Counted from the stretch's first letter, positions 1 to 11,968 are shown. The stretch: 64,000 bases of DNA from Lucifuga dentata (GCA_014773175.1 VXCM01000257.1:291358-355357), one strand, 5' to 3'. A program made the numbers and translations. The notes: generated by a model from the sequence alone, not told the origin.

Positions 1-339
1 CTGCACAGGGTAATTACTTTCCTTTAAGTCTCTGTAACTTAAATACCATATATTATTGCTGTTTATTAGTATGTAACTTGGTTGCTTTACATCAGGAGAT
101 TTACACAGACATGCAAACACTGACACAGTATTTACAATAGTGAGGTTGTGATAAAATATATTTTTCTATACTTCAAATCACCTTTTAACCATGTACGTGC
201 AACCTTATCCTTAGTCCTATTCATGAATGTTTGTCATTTAAGCAAAATACTATTATCTTCTGGTGTGTATGCATCTCATTTCGCTTGATTGGCTCTGAAT
301 TTAAGAAAAATGCAACAAAATCCATTAGATTCCATATCA

Positions 340-935
340 CCTTGTTGTGATTGTCTGTGTTTGTTTGTCATTTTGTTTGTTAGTAAGATATCTTGAAAGG
401 TTAAGGACAGATAATGTCACAAGAAAGAAATGATTAAATTTTGGAGGTGTTCCAGATCGTACTCTGGATCCAAAACAAGTTTTTAGTCTATTGTTGTCTG
501 TGCATGTGCATGAGCAAAAGAGAGTGAGAGTGAAAGAGATGTGTGTGGCAGTGTGCGGAGTGGGTTTATAGCTTAGCATAACTCCTGTATCTGTATGTAA
601 CTCCTATGTAACTCCTGTATAATAACAGTGAATGCACAGTATGTCAAAATAAAAACCATGGATTCTGAAGTAAAAGAGTCCCCAAGTTTTCTTGGGGACT
701 CTTGTGTTTTCTTGTGCCAGCAGCTGAACGTAGTAATGGGGGTTAACCCTGAAGTTGGTAATAACTTTGGTCCTGGAGGAATAAAGAGTCCTTCCCAACC
801 ATGGTAGAGGCTGAAGCAGAAAAGGTTAACACTATAAAATCAATGCTAATTGGCCAATTTCAATACAATTTTGCATGGTGGCTCATTTTTTCTTGACAAG
901 ATTTTTTGATTGGGAATTTTGTTGGATGCACTGTC
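340..935 (+). repeat. Dispersed repeat family X, copy 1
   Basis: Begins TTTGTTTGTCATTTTGTTTG...TTAGTAAGAT, contains GATTAAATTTTGGAGGTGTT and GGATCCAAAACA, and ends near CATGGTGGCTCATTTTTTCT and ATTTTGTTGG. The same order of motifs recurs at 30893-31192, in part at 50760-51335, and inverted at 4478-4616. It matches a repeat I know from many fish genomes (a 'TTGTTTGTTAGCAGGATTAC ... GGCGGAGGT' type); I do not assign a class. Confidence 0.5.
675..702. repeat. 12-bp perfect hairpin
   Basis: AGAGTCCCCAAG and CTTGGGGACTCT flank a TTTT loop. It lies inside repeat family X copy 1 and may be part of that repeat. No known RNA family recognised. Confidence 0.7.
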
Positions 936-2312
936 AGAGTGCCTGGCTGTCTTTGTATAGGTTGCAGATTGCGCTGTGAAAGAATTTGCATCTGAAAGGT
1001 GAAACAGAGAAGCGGCGAACACAGATGCTGATGTAGCTGATGCTGCTAGCTGACTGTTCATGTATTCATGCGTTAAGTACGGACGAGGTCAGCGGTCTAA
1101 GATGCATAGCATGTTACTGGGAAATACCATTAAACCTATACAATTATAATTTAAACTAAGCAGAAGTGACCTTCAAATGTAGTTTCTCCTTCGTACCTGT
1201 ATATGTGTGTCATCAAAAACTTTAAATAGGATCCTGGGATGAAAAGACCATCTGGCTGAAATCTGGTTACTCACATCTCTCTGGGTTTGAAAGTTAGCCT
1301 GAAACAGGACATCCAACTAGCTGTTACCCTGATATCACTGACATCTGACTGGGGAGGGTTTGTTTATTGCCAGTGTAACATGGGTGTAAAGTTGGTAGTG
1401 AGGGGCTGGAAATGGTTCACCTACTGCTACCAGCACCCTGATCAGCAGCAGTAAAGCACTGTGTCTAATATTGTTTTTATCCACTGGAACTTTTTTTTAT
1501 TGTTGACCCTCAACATATTGCAGAGATTACTCACTCATCACATTCTGACAGCAGAAACACAAAAACAAATTTAACAAAAATAATCCTTCTCTGCTGAGCT
1601 GACCGTGGTGCTGAAATGTAATGTCTGGATTACAGTGGGGAAAACTTTCCCAGAAATCCAACTTGTATTTAGCACCATTTTAATGTGCAATAAAGGCAAA
1701 GTGCAAATATGATTTTCTATATGAGGCAATGCATTAAATGATAATTTATTGTAAGGCTAATCTAAACAGTTTTTCATCGAGAGAGAAGAAGCAGAGTACT
1801 CCAGGCTGCTTCACTTTCTTAGTTTAGAAAACTAATGGTGTCTGACTACATTACCCAGAGGGCTGTTGTTGTACTGTCCATCACTGCCCATGACTGCACA
1901 TGCAGTATTCATTAAACCCACAGGGCGCCTCTATGCATTGCCATTATCTAAAATTCCCACCAGTTCTCCTGTCTTAAACAAGTCTGTTATGGTTACTGTA
2001 CATAGCTGCAGAAAACTACAAAGGAATACACTAAAAGATACAAGGAACATCTTTGTGTCAATCTCCAATCTCCCTTCCCTCACCCTTTATGACACACATA
2101 TACTCCCTCTCTCTTTTTCTCTCTCTCTTTCTCCCCCATACCCTGGAGCAAACACAGCAGCCGCAGTAGCAGAAACCTTCTGAATTATTGAAACAGACAA
2201 GATATCCTTCAAACACACACATACATACACACACTGAGCAACTGTATCCGTGCCCACAAGGGAAAAATCAGATAATGACCAATCCAATCTGACATGGTTT
2301 TAGAGACTATAA

Positions 2313-2316
<4 letters not shown>

Positions 2317-2368
<52 letters not shown>
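2317..2368. repeat. (GA)n microsatellite, about 52 bp
   Basis: Uninterrupted GA dinucleotides. It creates long Ser-Leu frames on the minus strand that are not genes. Confidence 0.97.
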
Positions 2369-2371
<3 letters not shown>

Positions 2372-3759
2372 GGCTGCTTCCAAATGCAATTCAAACAAGA
2401 CAATCTTCTTGTAGATACCCTGTAATTTGCAATTTTTGAAATTGTCCAAAATGCAACATGTAGCCAAAACATTCATTCCTAAGTATGATCTCTCATGTAA
2501 TACAGATGATATGATCATCTGACTCAGCCATCATGATGGGCCTTATAATCATAATCACTGTATGATGCTGCTTTATAAATTAAAAGATATAACCATAAGG
2601 AAACATGGTAAAGAGGGTACTTATGCTTTGGTATGGCAACAACAGATTGCAGGACACAATAGGGAAAGGAATCATTATAGTTACTGAACATTACTAATCA
2701 ATATCTATGCAATGTTTTATCTGTGTTTTTAGTCATTTGTTATTCTTTTACTGTCAATGGTGGCTGTCCATTGTATCACACAAGATTACAGGATTAGTTT
2801 TGGGTTTATGTGCTTGTTTTCATCTCTTTTAAAAACAAAATTAGAGAGACACTTCCAGCCCCTTTAGACCTTAATTCTCTGGTGGGCCCTTATGTGTGTT
2901 TCACCAACAGCTGAGCCAGCAGAGCAACACGGAGTCTCAATGTAAACAACCTCGCTTTGGTAACAGCTGATGAGAAGTGGTACTGAAGAAGTTATCTGGT
3001 GTAATAGTACTACAACACTCAGCATCTAAAATGCTGATCTTGACATTTTCTGCTAATTCTTTGAAGTGTTCAAATTACCACAGCTAACAGCAATGTAGAT
3101 GGGTGACATTTGTGTGAGAGTTCATTCATGAAGATACAGCATGATTCAAAATTTGTCCCCAAGAAAAGGAAATACTGCAAATACTGCAACTCCCAAGCTA
3201 ACGATTGCTATTTGTCACAGTCTGTGTCTCATCCATGTCTGTCACTGGCTGTCATCCTGCGTCACTGTCACACAAGTGATAAACGAGTGAGAGTTATTGA
3301 TTGATGCAAACACAGGTTACAACTAGATGGGCACTTATTACAGAGTATACCTCCATAAAGACCAAGCAAACTTGGACACAATTTATCTAAAGAGAAGGAA
3401 ACAACTACACTACAGGCCAGAAGCTTGAGGTCATTCCCAGATTTAAAAAAAAAACAAAAAAACAAAAAAACAAAAAACAAAACAAAACAAAAAAACAATA
3501 CACTGTTTTACAATTTATTGCACAGGAAATGACAAAAATACATAAAATAAATGTAACTAATTAGTTTTCAAGAATAAATTTGTCAATAAGAGCACATTAT
3601 GTAGCTACTATGGCTTAAGAAATGATTTTTAATGAAGGCATGTCCAGTCTGTATTAGTACATTGGCACTCCAGTTGTTTTCCAACTCTCTTGCCCAAACT
3701 CTCTTACTGATGTGTTTTAACATTCTACTCAATAGCCTTCTGTCTGCCTTCTCCCAGAT

Positions 3760-4106
3760 CATTTTGGGATTAACTTGCTATACAGTCTGGTCATGCTATT
3801 GCAGCACTACTAAACCACCCCCATGTAAAACATGGGGGTGGTTTAGTAATGCTGTGGGGGTGATTTGGGTGAGAGAGATCTGGAGGCTTGGTCCAAGTTA
3901 AAGGAATTATGAACAAAGAGAATTACCATTCCATCCTTCAAAGACACGCAAATACATCCGGTTTACGAATTATTGGTCAAAATTTCATTCTACAAAAGGA
4001 CAATGACCCACAACATTCATCAAAATTATGTCAAAATTGTCTCCATTCAAAACAGAAGCAAAAGGTTTTGAGAATTATGACTTGGCCAGAGGGAGTTACT
4101 TTAATG

Positions 4107-4110
<4 letters not shown>
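3760..4110 (+). pseudogene. Tc1-like transposase fragment
   Basis: In one frame from about 3897 it reads KGIMNKENYHSILQRHA, then GQNFILQKDNDPQHSSKLCQ, then KVLRIMTWPEGV. DNDPxHSSK is the second catalytic aspartate block of the DD34E transposase. The upstream part (CKTWGWFSNAVG) is the conserved VKHGGG(L)VMLWG block read in a shifted frame. The sequence stops at the (AT)n tract before the third catalytic glutamate. The N-terminal DNA-binding half is also absent. It is non-functional. Confidence 0.85.
3802..3854. repeat. 25-bp-arm snapback hairpin inside the transposase remnant
   Basis: The left arm at 3802-3826 is the reverse complement of 3830-3854 with one mismatch in 25 and a three-base AAA loop. 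The centre is CCCCCATGT-AAA-ACATGGGGG. The right arm is normal transposase sequence (VKHGGGLVML block); the left arm is an inverted copy of it. Confidence 0.9.

Positions 4111-4111
<1 letters not shown>

Positions 4112-4157
<46 letters not shown>
4112..4157. repeat. (AT)n microsatellite
   Basis: About 46 bp of alternating AT, inside the Tc1-like element and probably expanded after internal deletion of the transposase. Confidence 0.97.
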
Positions 4158-4159
<2 letters not shown>

Positions 4160-4477
4160 CATTTCCTGTGCAATAAATTGTAAAACAAATAGTGTATTGA
4201 TGATTTATTTATTTATTTTTTTAATCTGGGGGTGGCCTCAAACTGTTGGCCTGTAGTGTATAACAGGACTAATTAGCTTTATCATGATACAGTACATAGA
4301 TCTGAACCAAAATGGCATCTATTGATGGTCCTATGTGGGATAAATATGCTAATGTGTGCTTTGAGATTGGAGTATTACTGTTAAAGAATTTGACAAAAAA
4401 TAAATAAAATAAAATAAAATATCATATTTTGCAATGGGAATACTGTAAATAATTTGAAAACTTCTTGGATCCACACT

Positions 4478-4616
4478 TTAATCCACATCCACACCAAAAT
4501 GTAATGATTTATTCTCCAGTTTCATCAAAATTGGCACAGAAGTTTTTGAGTAGTCCTGCTTAAAAACCAACCAAACAAACAGACACAGGGGGAAAACATA
4601 ACTTCTTTGGCAGAGC
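4478..4616 (-). repeat. Dispersed repeat family X, copy 4 (inverted)
   Basis: CACCAAAATGTAATGATTTA, CAGTTTCATCAAAATTGGC and GTAGTCCTGCTTAAAAACCA with AACCAAACAAACAG are the reverse complement of the 'TTTGTTTG...AGCAGGATTAC...GGATTTTGATGAAA...TACATTTTGGAGGTG' order seen in the plus-strand copies. A poly(A) run of about 29 follows at 4739-4767. Confidence 0.5.
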
Positions 4617-4734
4617 TAATAAAATGTTTGATTGACAATATGCAAATAACACTTAATCTACAATACACACCAATGGATACCCAGAGCCTACAGAAGAAGA
4701 CATGTTGCCCTGTAAAATACATCTCTACTGCTGA

Positions 4735-4768
<34 letters not shown>

Positions 4769-6429
4769 CCTTTACAGTTACTTTTGGATTAATCCCAATT
4801 GCATCATTTGTTGGGTCATATTCCAATACATAAGACATAATGTATTGCACTGTAATATCTTGCAAAAAGAGAGAAACCCCAGACTCAAGACCTCATACTC
4901 CTGAAGTAACAATGCTACCATGCACCAACAGGGATTTCCTATTTGGCAGAGCAACTAGCGGGTGAATAAGACCACTATGGCTCATCTCCACTCTCAAATT
5001 CAACTTATAAAACAGATTACAAGACAAATCAAACACTGGCATATGGAGTGATGCAGTGGGAGCCAAACCCTGAGGGAGGAACATCTGATCACACACTAGA
5101 ACTGAAGCAGCTTACTGTGGGTGACAGCTTCATTACCAGCACTGGCTATGCACAAACACGCACACAAAACTGTTCTGGCATGGATGCAGTGCATTTATAT
5201 TTTTAGACTGGCATGCAGACATGATGATCAAAACATGCAGACAAAAATGTAGTCTTGCTTCCTTCCATCAAAACCAGCTGTTATACATGTGAGTGAAAAT
5301 TGTATATAATGTGGACATATGTTGATGGATGTCTCTCATAATCATAATGTGGATTTTGCAGTAATGACAGCAGTCAATATGAACTTAAAATGCATTAGAA
5401 ATAGAGTGAGGACAGCTTGAAACTATATGGTATACTTACTATACAGTACAGTAACTATACAGCATAGTTACATATTAACATTGGAAACTGCATTAAGAAT
5501 GAATATGGTGTATGAGGTGTATGCTCATTCATCATCAAATTTGATGAGGGAAATAAAGTGGGCAGTAAAATCTGAACAACATTGCCAATAATGGTCATCA
5601 AATTGAACGTGGTTTTGCAGAATATAGAGTTGGGATTTATTCATGAAGTGTTTTATAATAGAATAGTTTGTAGTATAATACATCCAAATACAGAACAGGC
5701 CACTATAACTGCAGTGGGGTAAAGTGTATATGGTGATTTCCAATGGTTATTCTGTTTGCAAATTTTTTGAAAAGCAGAAAATCAGAGTGTCTCTTCTAAA
5801 GAATCAACAGCTTAGTAGGAAACTTCAATATCAGCTCCAAATAGATACAAGCAGAAATCCAGTCCTCACAGAGAGGAAAGAAAGCTAAAACAGCTGCCAT
5901 GACAAAGCTGACTGAAACATGCACAAACACAGAAATTGTATTGATGGGGCTTTTCACATTGCTTCTATCTTTCCTCTCATCCTTCACCAATCAATCTATC
6001 CAACCCGCTGTGTTAATGGCTTCACTTTAAAGCTCCTCCTTTTCCTCTCTTCTCCCTCCATTCCCTCCATCTCCTGTTTCTTCTTCCCTCTTTTATTGCA
6101 CAAGCCAAAATGAGACTGGCAATCCTTTAGTTAGCTCTCCTGCTTTGTCTTTTTCTATTCTAACCACAAAAACACACAGACACGTACACACTCACACACA
6201 TCTCTCTCTCTCTCTCTCGTGCAACCTATCTATCCTGGTCATCGGGCATGGTGACTTTTGTCTGGCCTCTGACCGATTTGTCCTCTGATGTGAGTGTGTG
6301 TATGTTTTTGTGTGCTCCTGCCTTTTCACATTCCTATTGATTATATCAAGGCTCCAATCAGGGTTACCAAGCCCTGTAAATTTACTTATCGATCTCTGAG
6401 AGCCTCGGGGTGGATGGCAGGCTGGCTGT

Positions 6430-6430
6430 G

Positions 6431-6484
<54 letters not shown>

Positions 6485-6506
6485 TATGTGTGTGTGTGTG
6501 TGTGTG
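6430..6506. repeat. Compound (TC)n(TG)n microsatellite
   Basis: TC dinucleotides pass directly into TG dinucleotides with one TTTGTATG interruption. Open frames on both strands here are low complexity and not genes. Confidence 0.95.
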
Positions 6507-7158
6507 CATTTGTTCACATATACATGGACATGGAGAGATAACGGCTACTGAGAGGTAAAATTTTTCCACAAGTCCATTCAGAGATACTATTGTATATATC
6601 ATGCAAATATATGCTTGGAACTGGAACTATCCAATACTTTTCCCTCTTCAGACACACACACATACATACACAAAACCTAAGTCCTCTAGAGCAAGATTAG
6701 AATCAGCATTTTCTCAATTGAGATCAATAGCTTAGAGAGAGAGAAACTGACACAAAGCAAAAGCATGGGAGAAGAAAACGATTCACTGAGAGTGAGAGAG
6801 AGAAAACGAGTTTAGACTGAAGGGCACTGTTTCATCAACAATTAGTGGAGCATAAAATGAGCAAAGGACAAGCCAGAAGAAAGTGGACACCAGAAAAAGT
6901 GAAAAGAGAAGGTGCAGCTGCAGTTTAACAAGAGAAAGAGGAGTAGAGGAGACAGCAGGGGAGAGATAAAAAGAATGACAGGTGTTCAACCAAGTCTTTC
7001 CTCGATTGATGGAAATATTGGCCACTGGGAGCAGTCACTCAGATAATGTGTGTGTGTGTATGTGTGTTTGTGTGTGTTGTAATTGCCTAGTTGTACAGCT
7101 GAAAGTAGGAGGGGCTGGACAAGCCAGAACAGCTTCGACAAGATGAAGCCCAGAGTCA

Positions 7159-7164
<6 letters not shown>

Positions 7165-7195
<31 letters not shown>

Positions 7196-7216
7196 NNNNN
7201 NNNNNNNNNNNNNNNN

Positions 7217-7260
<44 letters not shown>
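7165..7260. repeat. (CT)n - 21-N gap - (CA)n compound microsatellite
   Basis: CT repeats at 7165-7195, an assembly gap of 21 N at 7196-7216, and CA repeats from 7217 to 7260. True length unknown. Confidence 0.95.
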
Positions 7261-7262
<2 letters not shown>

Positions 7263-8004
7263 AAGACAAAACTCCAACACCAAGTCACATTCACAGCAAC
7301 CATATACAGACATTCACACACACACATACAATTTGAATATAGTGGGAAGCTCTGAGGTGTGAATATGTTGAGGCAGAGTGGTGCTGAAAAGGATCATGCC
7401 TGCTCAGCAAATCTTTTTCTATCATAAATACAAAGGGGAAAATCATGGAATACAAGCTTTCAGACCTCCCAGCCTTGAACTTTATGCTTCAACAAATAAT
7501 AGTGTCACTGCAGATGCTTCCTTTACTGAAAACACAACATCACTCAAAAATTACTGTGTACACACATGCCTACTTGTGCAGAGAGAAACACAAATCCTCC
7601 TGTTTTGATAAAGACAGACAGTGGAGTCTTTGACCGGCAGCCCCAGAGAGACTGTCATCTCAGAAAAGACAATACTCTGATAAAAGGTGGCAATACGTAA
7701 TAATTCCCTCCATGGGAATAAGCTGAAATGGGCCTGTTGCTCTAACACATCTTGTAGAGACAAACAATTCATGCTGCAGTCTTTAAGTTACAATCATGTG
7801 CATCACATAATGAACAGACAGCCTGTAGACAATATGCAATAACACAAATATATCAGATTGTATCCATATCCTGTGTGTCTGACAATAAGGTTTGGATCAT
7901 CATTTCTGTATATCTGGCAGCAGAAAAGTAGCAGAGGTGGGATAAAAGAGGAAAGCAAAAAACAAGTAACAAACAAATGACTCAGAAGAAGGAAAACAAA
8001 TTCT

Positions 8005-8547
8005 TTAAGGACAATACCAGTGATTTTACATGTTTGAGCCCAATAAATGCTACCCATGTACACATTATGTTACTAACACCCATTTTTCAAAACATAAAAC
8101 TGTATTTTATTTTTCCTGTTATTTTGCCAAATCCTCTAATCTTTCAAAATCATATGTTCAAGGGATACACCAACCTTAAAATTAAATCTTTCGCCCGCTA
8201 ACACTTATACAGGATTGTAGAGGGTAGGGTCATTTTGATTTATTGGTAGTACAGTCTTCTCGTGGGACTATATTCCCTGGCAGAGAAATGCATTTTCTTC
8301 TGGTTGTTCTGTGTTGAATCCATTAAAATTTCATTTCTTTGACAACAAAATTTATAACCGTTTTGTTTACCGTGCTAGATTACTTATCTCAACCATGTTT
8401 TAAGTCATTACAAGTTGATTTTTATAGCATACTGCAATGAATTGAAACCAGTGGCAGGGAAAACAATTCTAAAACCACTCTAGTAGTATGTTTTGGAAAA
8501 TGTGTATTATTTATTGTGTATACAAAATCACCAGTCTGGTCCTTTAA
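8005..8547 (-). mobile_element. TTAA-flanked MITE family, copy A
   Basis: The left end TTAAGGACAATACCAG and TGATTTTACATGTTTGAGCC, and the right end CAAAATCACCAGTCTGGTCC plus TTTAA, are inverted repeats. TTAA is present at both borders (8005-8008 and 8544-8547). Inner sequence (GCATACTGCAATGAATTGAA; CTTCTCGTGGGACTATATTC) matches copies C-F in inverted orientation. No coding capacity. TTAA target sites are typical of piggyBac-type elements; class assignment is inference. Confidence 0.72.
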
Positions 8548-8620
8548 AGATCAAAGTGGTGCTTTCTGAATGGGGATGATGGGTCTTCTGTCACTATTTC
8601 CACACAGAGATGCTGCCAAG

Positions 8621-8657
8621 AGAGAGGAGAGGAGAGGAGAGGAGAGGAGAGGAGAGG
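8621..8657. repeat. (AGAGG)n short tandem repeat
   Basis: Seven or so GGAGA units directly downstream of MITE copy A. Confidence 0.9.
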
Positions 8658-8894
8658 TATTACAAATGTTGAACAATATAGCATTACTGGCTCTGAATTT
8701 AATATTATGGCTTTCAAAGAACTCTCCAATTTTTAAAACAAATCAGTTCAAAATAATCTTACTTTATTAATTGCATGGACCACCTAAGATCAAGGCTAGA
8801 TTGAGGTGAAGTAATTATCCTTAGAAATTATTAATAGTCAGGGACCGTAATTATCAGCTATAATTATACCTATCAAGAACAATTCAGGAACACT

Positions 8895-8937
8895 TCCTCC
8901 TCCTCCTCCTCCTTTTCCTCCTCCTCCTCCTCCTCCT
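8895..8937. repeat. (TCC)n short tandem repeat
   Basis: Two runs of TCC trinucleotides separated by TTTTCC. Confidence 0.92.
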
Positions 8938-10434
8938 AACCTTCAGTGTAATCAATGAAGATTTACATTTATGGAGTAAGGCTCCAACAATACTGTACAT
9001 GTTGCTGATACCTTTTAGATATTAAAATAGAGTATAATTACTACTGCATCAAGTACTAGAATATTACTTGTAGCCTCCAACATGAGGAAGCTGCATGCTT
9101 ACAAAAAAGTTGAGCCAGTCTTGAACAGAAATACAACTAAATACAATGCTGCATGCATATTTCTACAGTATTTGTGTGTGCAATTGTTTTTTCTTTTTTT
9201 TTTTTTCCTTGTTTGCATAAAGGCTGTGGAAAATTACAGTGCAAACTGTATCCTGAAAGCTGGAAATACCGGTGGTGTAAACAACATTAGCAAAGGCAAA
9301 TTTGAGGCAAATTTAACAAACTATAGCAATGATTACAAGATTGATTGTATCTTCTGCATACACCTATCAAAGAAAGTCTGTTGTATTAAAGCTCTCTGAC
9401 TCTCTTTTCCATTTATCTTCCAACAGATTATGGTCAAGTTATGTGGAATATGATTAGGTGAATATTTCAAATCTAATGCTTTTAAGATAAGGCACCTGCG
9501 AAAATTAAACTGTTGTGCCAGCTCCCCTGCCAACAAAAAGACGCTCATGCATTATGCAGGAGGGTAGAAGTGGTTCATCAACAAGGATGCAGAGTGAAAC
9601 ATGGCAGGCAGAGGAGAATAGCAGAAAGGAGGAGACATGAGTTAGAGAGAGGAAGGAAAAAAGAGATAGAGATGGCTATGGTTGAGGAAGCACAGGGTCA
9701 CTGACTGCTCCAGAGACACAGGAAGGAAATGAGAGTGAGGAGGGAGCATGGAAGAAATATGTGGAGATCCTAAAGGGACTGGATGAGAACTGAATGAAAG
9801 AGTGGGGTGAGAGAATGAGTGACAGAGACAAGAAGGAATTTTATAAAGAGTTACAGTACATTTTCAGCTTGTAGATAGCGGAAGATGAAGGATAGAAAGT
9901 AATATCTATCATCTATCCACTTCATAGCAGAAAGAGAGCCTTCAAATATATAGTGTAACTGCTGCTACTTAATAGCAAGAACACAAAGAGCCACAGATGA
10001 GATTTTATGACTATAAATTTGATGATTGAAAAAAGTAATAAGCAAGTTTCTTTTATCTTAAAGCCAATTCATGCAGAATCCATTTTTAATGTAGCTCAGG
10101 AAGGGTGGAATGACTAAGGAAGAATGGTGAGAGGGGAAAAAAGGCAACAGTGGGACAAAAGACAACAGGAGAAAAATTACGACCAGCAGGTTTCTCTATC
10201 GCACACAGACAAAAACACACCACAGCAGTCCCAGCATTTGGTAAGGAGAACGACATGAAATATTAAACATAAATGTCACAGCTTTTCCCCTATCCATCTC
10301 TCCTCCTTCCCCCCTACTTTCCTTCTCTCCTCCTCCTCTCTCCTGTCCTCCACTCTCCACAGACAGCTTCCTGATAATGAGTTTCATTTGCACAAGAGAC
10401 CACAGAGAGAAATAAGAGTGTGCGTGCATGTGCA

Positions 10435-10467
10435 CCCACACAGAGACACAGACGTGTGCACGCACGT

Positions 10468-10499
<32 letters not shown>

Positions 10500-10533
10500 N
10501 CCCACACAGAGACACAGACGTGTGCACGCACGT

Positions 10534-10568
<35 letters not shown>
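10435..10568. repeat. CA-rich block duplicated across a one-N join
   Basis: The 65 bases before the N at 10500 (starting CCCACACAGAGACACAGACG) recur immediately after it. Both end in (CA)n. This looks like an unmerged contig overlap, not a biological tandem duplication. Confidence 0.85.
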
Positions 10569-10571
<3 letters not shown>

Positions 10572-11815
10572 CTCACACACTGCAGGTAATAGAGCCCTTG
10601 CTGGTATACAGAATAATGAATAATACTTTCTCTCACATCACAGTTCCAGGACTGTAAGGAAGGCCAGCTTTAATAAGGCAAATGTTAGCCTACTGCCCAT
10701 TGATTTCTCTGGAGAGAATATTAGCAAGCAACAAAGGACATCATCGGGTTAAGCGTATGGTATAAAATGAAAGGCCAGAGCCCCAGTCTTCAGATGATCA
10801 TAATAAGGTAAGAAGAAGGACAGAATTTAGTCCCAATATTACCACTGCCTGAGTGAATCTGGGTTATAATGCTGCACCTTCTTTAGGATGCTCTAATGGT
10901 TCTGCACCAGTGTAGCTTTTCTGATCTGACCTTACATCAAGTCAGCTGGCCCACTATCAAGTTGTAGTAGCCACAAACCATAACATGGTCACATCTGTCA
11001 AAAACCTCTTATAAGTCTAAAAAATGAATGCGAAGAGTGAAAGACCAATATATAGAGGGAAAAAAAAGAAGCCTGTAACATCCATCATGAATGATGTCTG
11101 AGAAATCAAAATCAGAAGAATTATTTAAAAAAATATCCTAAATGTCAGGTAAATGGGAACAACAGCAATTTATGGAATCAATTGAACTTGTAAAGGTTGC
11201 CTATAAGCCACAGACCTCTGATAATCTGATATCTTCTGATTCTGATTGAAAGAATTGACCAGAACACTTACAATGGGCATTTTAATTTGTCATAGCAGGA
11301 ACAGCATAGACGTAACAAGTAACATGAATGATGGTTATGTTCCATTTAGTTGTGCCTTTAAGCCAGCATGCACAATACCAGAACCCTGCTGGTAAATGGA
11401 ACACAGCCAATATTGATGTTATCAGTTGCACTTGTGCTTGACAAGTCAAAATTTCTGCCATATTGTCTTAGGATGGATGAAGCTGAATTGAAATAATGGT
11501 GTATTTAACACCAAAATGAGTATTTGTTATGAATGCCATTCCACTGGGACAATCACATATACATATAAACACAAGCAATATAGAAATGGTCCTTTATGTG
11601 GGGTAACAGAATGTTCTCCATGACTCAGTCTCTCTGTCAGCTGGCGTCTAAACCTGCTGAATTACTACAAGGTGGATTATAACTACTGGCAAGTACTCAA
11701 GTGCTCACAGAGTGCACCAAGGGCATAGTGCACACACGCAAACACAAACACACACGCACGCACACATACACTAAGTTAATTATGATGCCCCTTCTTGTCT
11801 CTAACTGTAACTCAC

Positions 11816-11950
11816 GTCTCTGAATCTGTTCCAGGTTCTGTCCTTGTCGTACTGAGCCACTGTGCTCAGCCATTTGTCGTTACTGGTACCGGAGACCGCC
11901 GTTTCTCTGCTCAGCAAGAGAGCCACGACAGGTAGCAGAAGGAAGAACAT
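11816..11950 (-). CDS. spock1: First coding exon of testican-1 (SPOCK1), partial gene
   Basis: SPOCK1 is a secreted, extracellular-matrix proteoglycan of the SPARC/testican family with follistatin-like, calcium-binding and thyroglobulin-1 domains; only its N-terminus lies here. The 45 codons give a hydrophobic signal peptide (MFFLLLPVVALLLS, residues 1-14, probable cleavage near 18-22) followed by NDKWLSTVAQYDKDRTWNRF and RD, residues 24-45. Recalled human SPOCK1 reads NDQWLSTVSQYDRDKYWNRF-RD here, about 17 of 22 identical. SPOCK2 and SPOCK3 differ more, so SPOCK1 is the best match. The frame meets a GTGAGT donor at 11815-11810 directly after GAC (phase 0) and would stop four codons into the intron. 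An acceptor-like TCTTTTCTTCCAG ends at 11954, three bases before the ATG. The start is the only ATG giving a signal peptide in this frame. The pro-region is shorter than in the human protein. The remaining exons lie beyond position 1. Confidence 0.86.
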
Positions 11951-11968
11951 CTTCTGGAAGAAAAGACT
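11951..11968 (-). promoter_or_regulatory. spock1: Candidate splice acceptor of the spock1 ATG exon
   Basis: Read on the minus strand, a pyrimidine-rich run ends in TTTCAG (AG at 11968-11967) and again in TCTTTTCTTCCAG (AG at 11955-11954), then AAG and the ATG. Either AG could be the acceptor of a 5'-UTR intron; the second is closer to consensus. The start codon would then sit almost at the 5' edge of exon 2. This is inferred from sequence only. Confidence 0.5.

Larger units (their letters stand above)
3408..4258 (+). mobile_element. Internally deleted Tc1-like DNA transposon with intact ends
   Basis: The left end CACTACAGGCCAGAAGC starts at 3408, and the right end is its inverted match ending at 4258 (GGCCTGTAGTG). 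TA flanks both ends (3406-3407 and 4259-4260), the Tc1/mariner target duplication. The inverted repeats run about 123 bp (3408-3530) and 98 bp (4161-4258), sharing the inner motif TTTTACAATTTATTGCACAG. The interior carries a broken transposase fragment and an (AT)n tract at 4112-4157. At 851 bp it is about half the usual Tc1 length and cannot be autonomous. Confidence 0.85.
1..11815 (-). other. spock1: spock1 intron following the first coding exon (part)
   Basis: No exon coding the next expected testican segment (DDYFRNW...NPNKPFDQ or the CSPHKVC follistatin part) was seen on the minus strand. The stretch holds microsatellites, poly(A) tracts, repeat copies at 340-935 and 4478-4616, a Tc1-like element and a TTAA-flanked MITE, each listed separately. 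The rest is unremarkable AT-rich intron sequence. It counts as intron only if the spock1 call is right. Confidence 0.7.

Noticed and set aside
6192..6602. 136-codon minus-strand frame rich in Thr-His and Arg-Glu
   Set aside because: Translation of CA and GA microsatellites, not a gene; the same applies to frames at 2209-2518, 10196-10657, 34858-35416 and 44383-44749.
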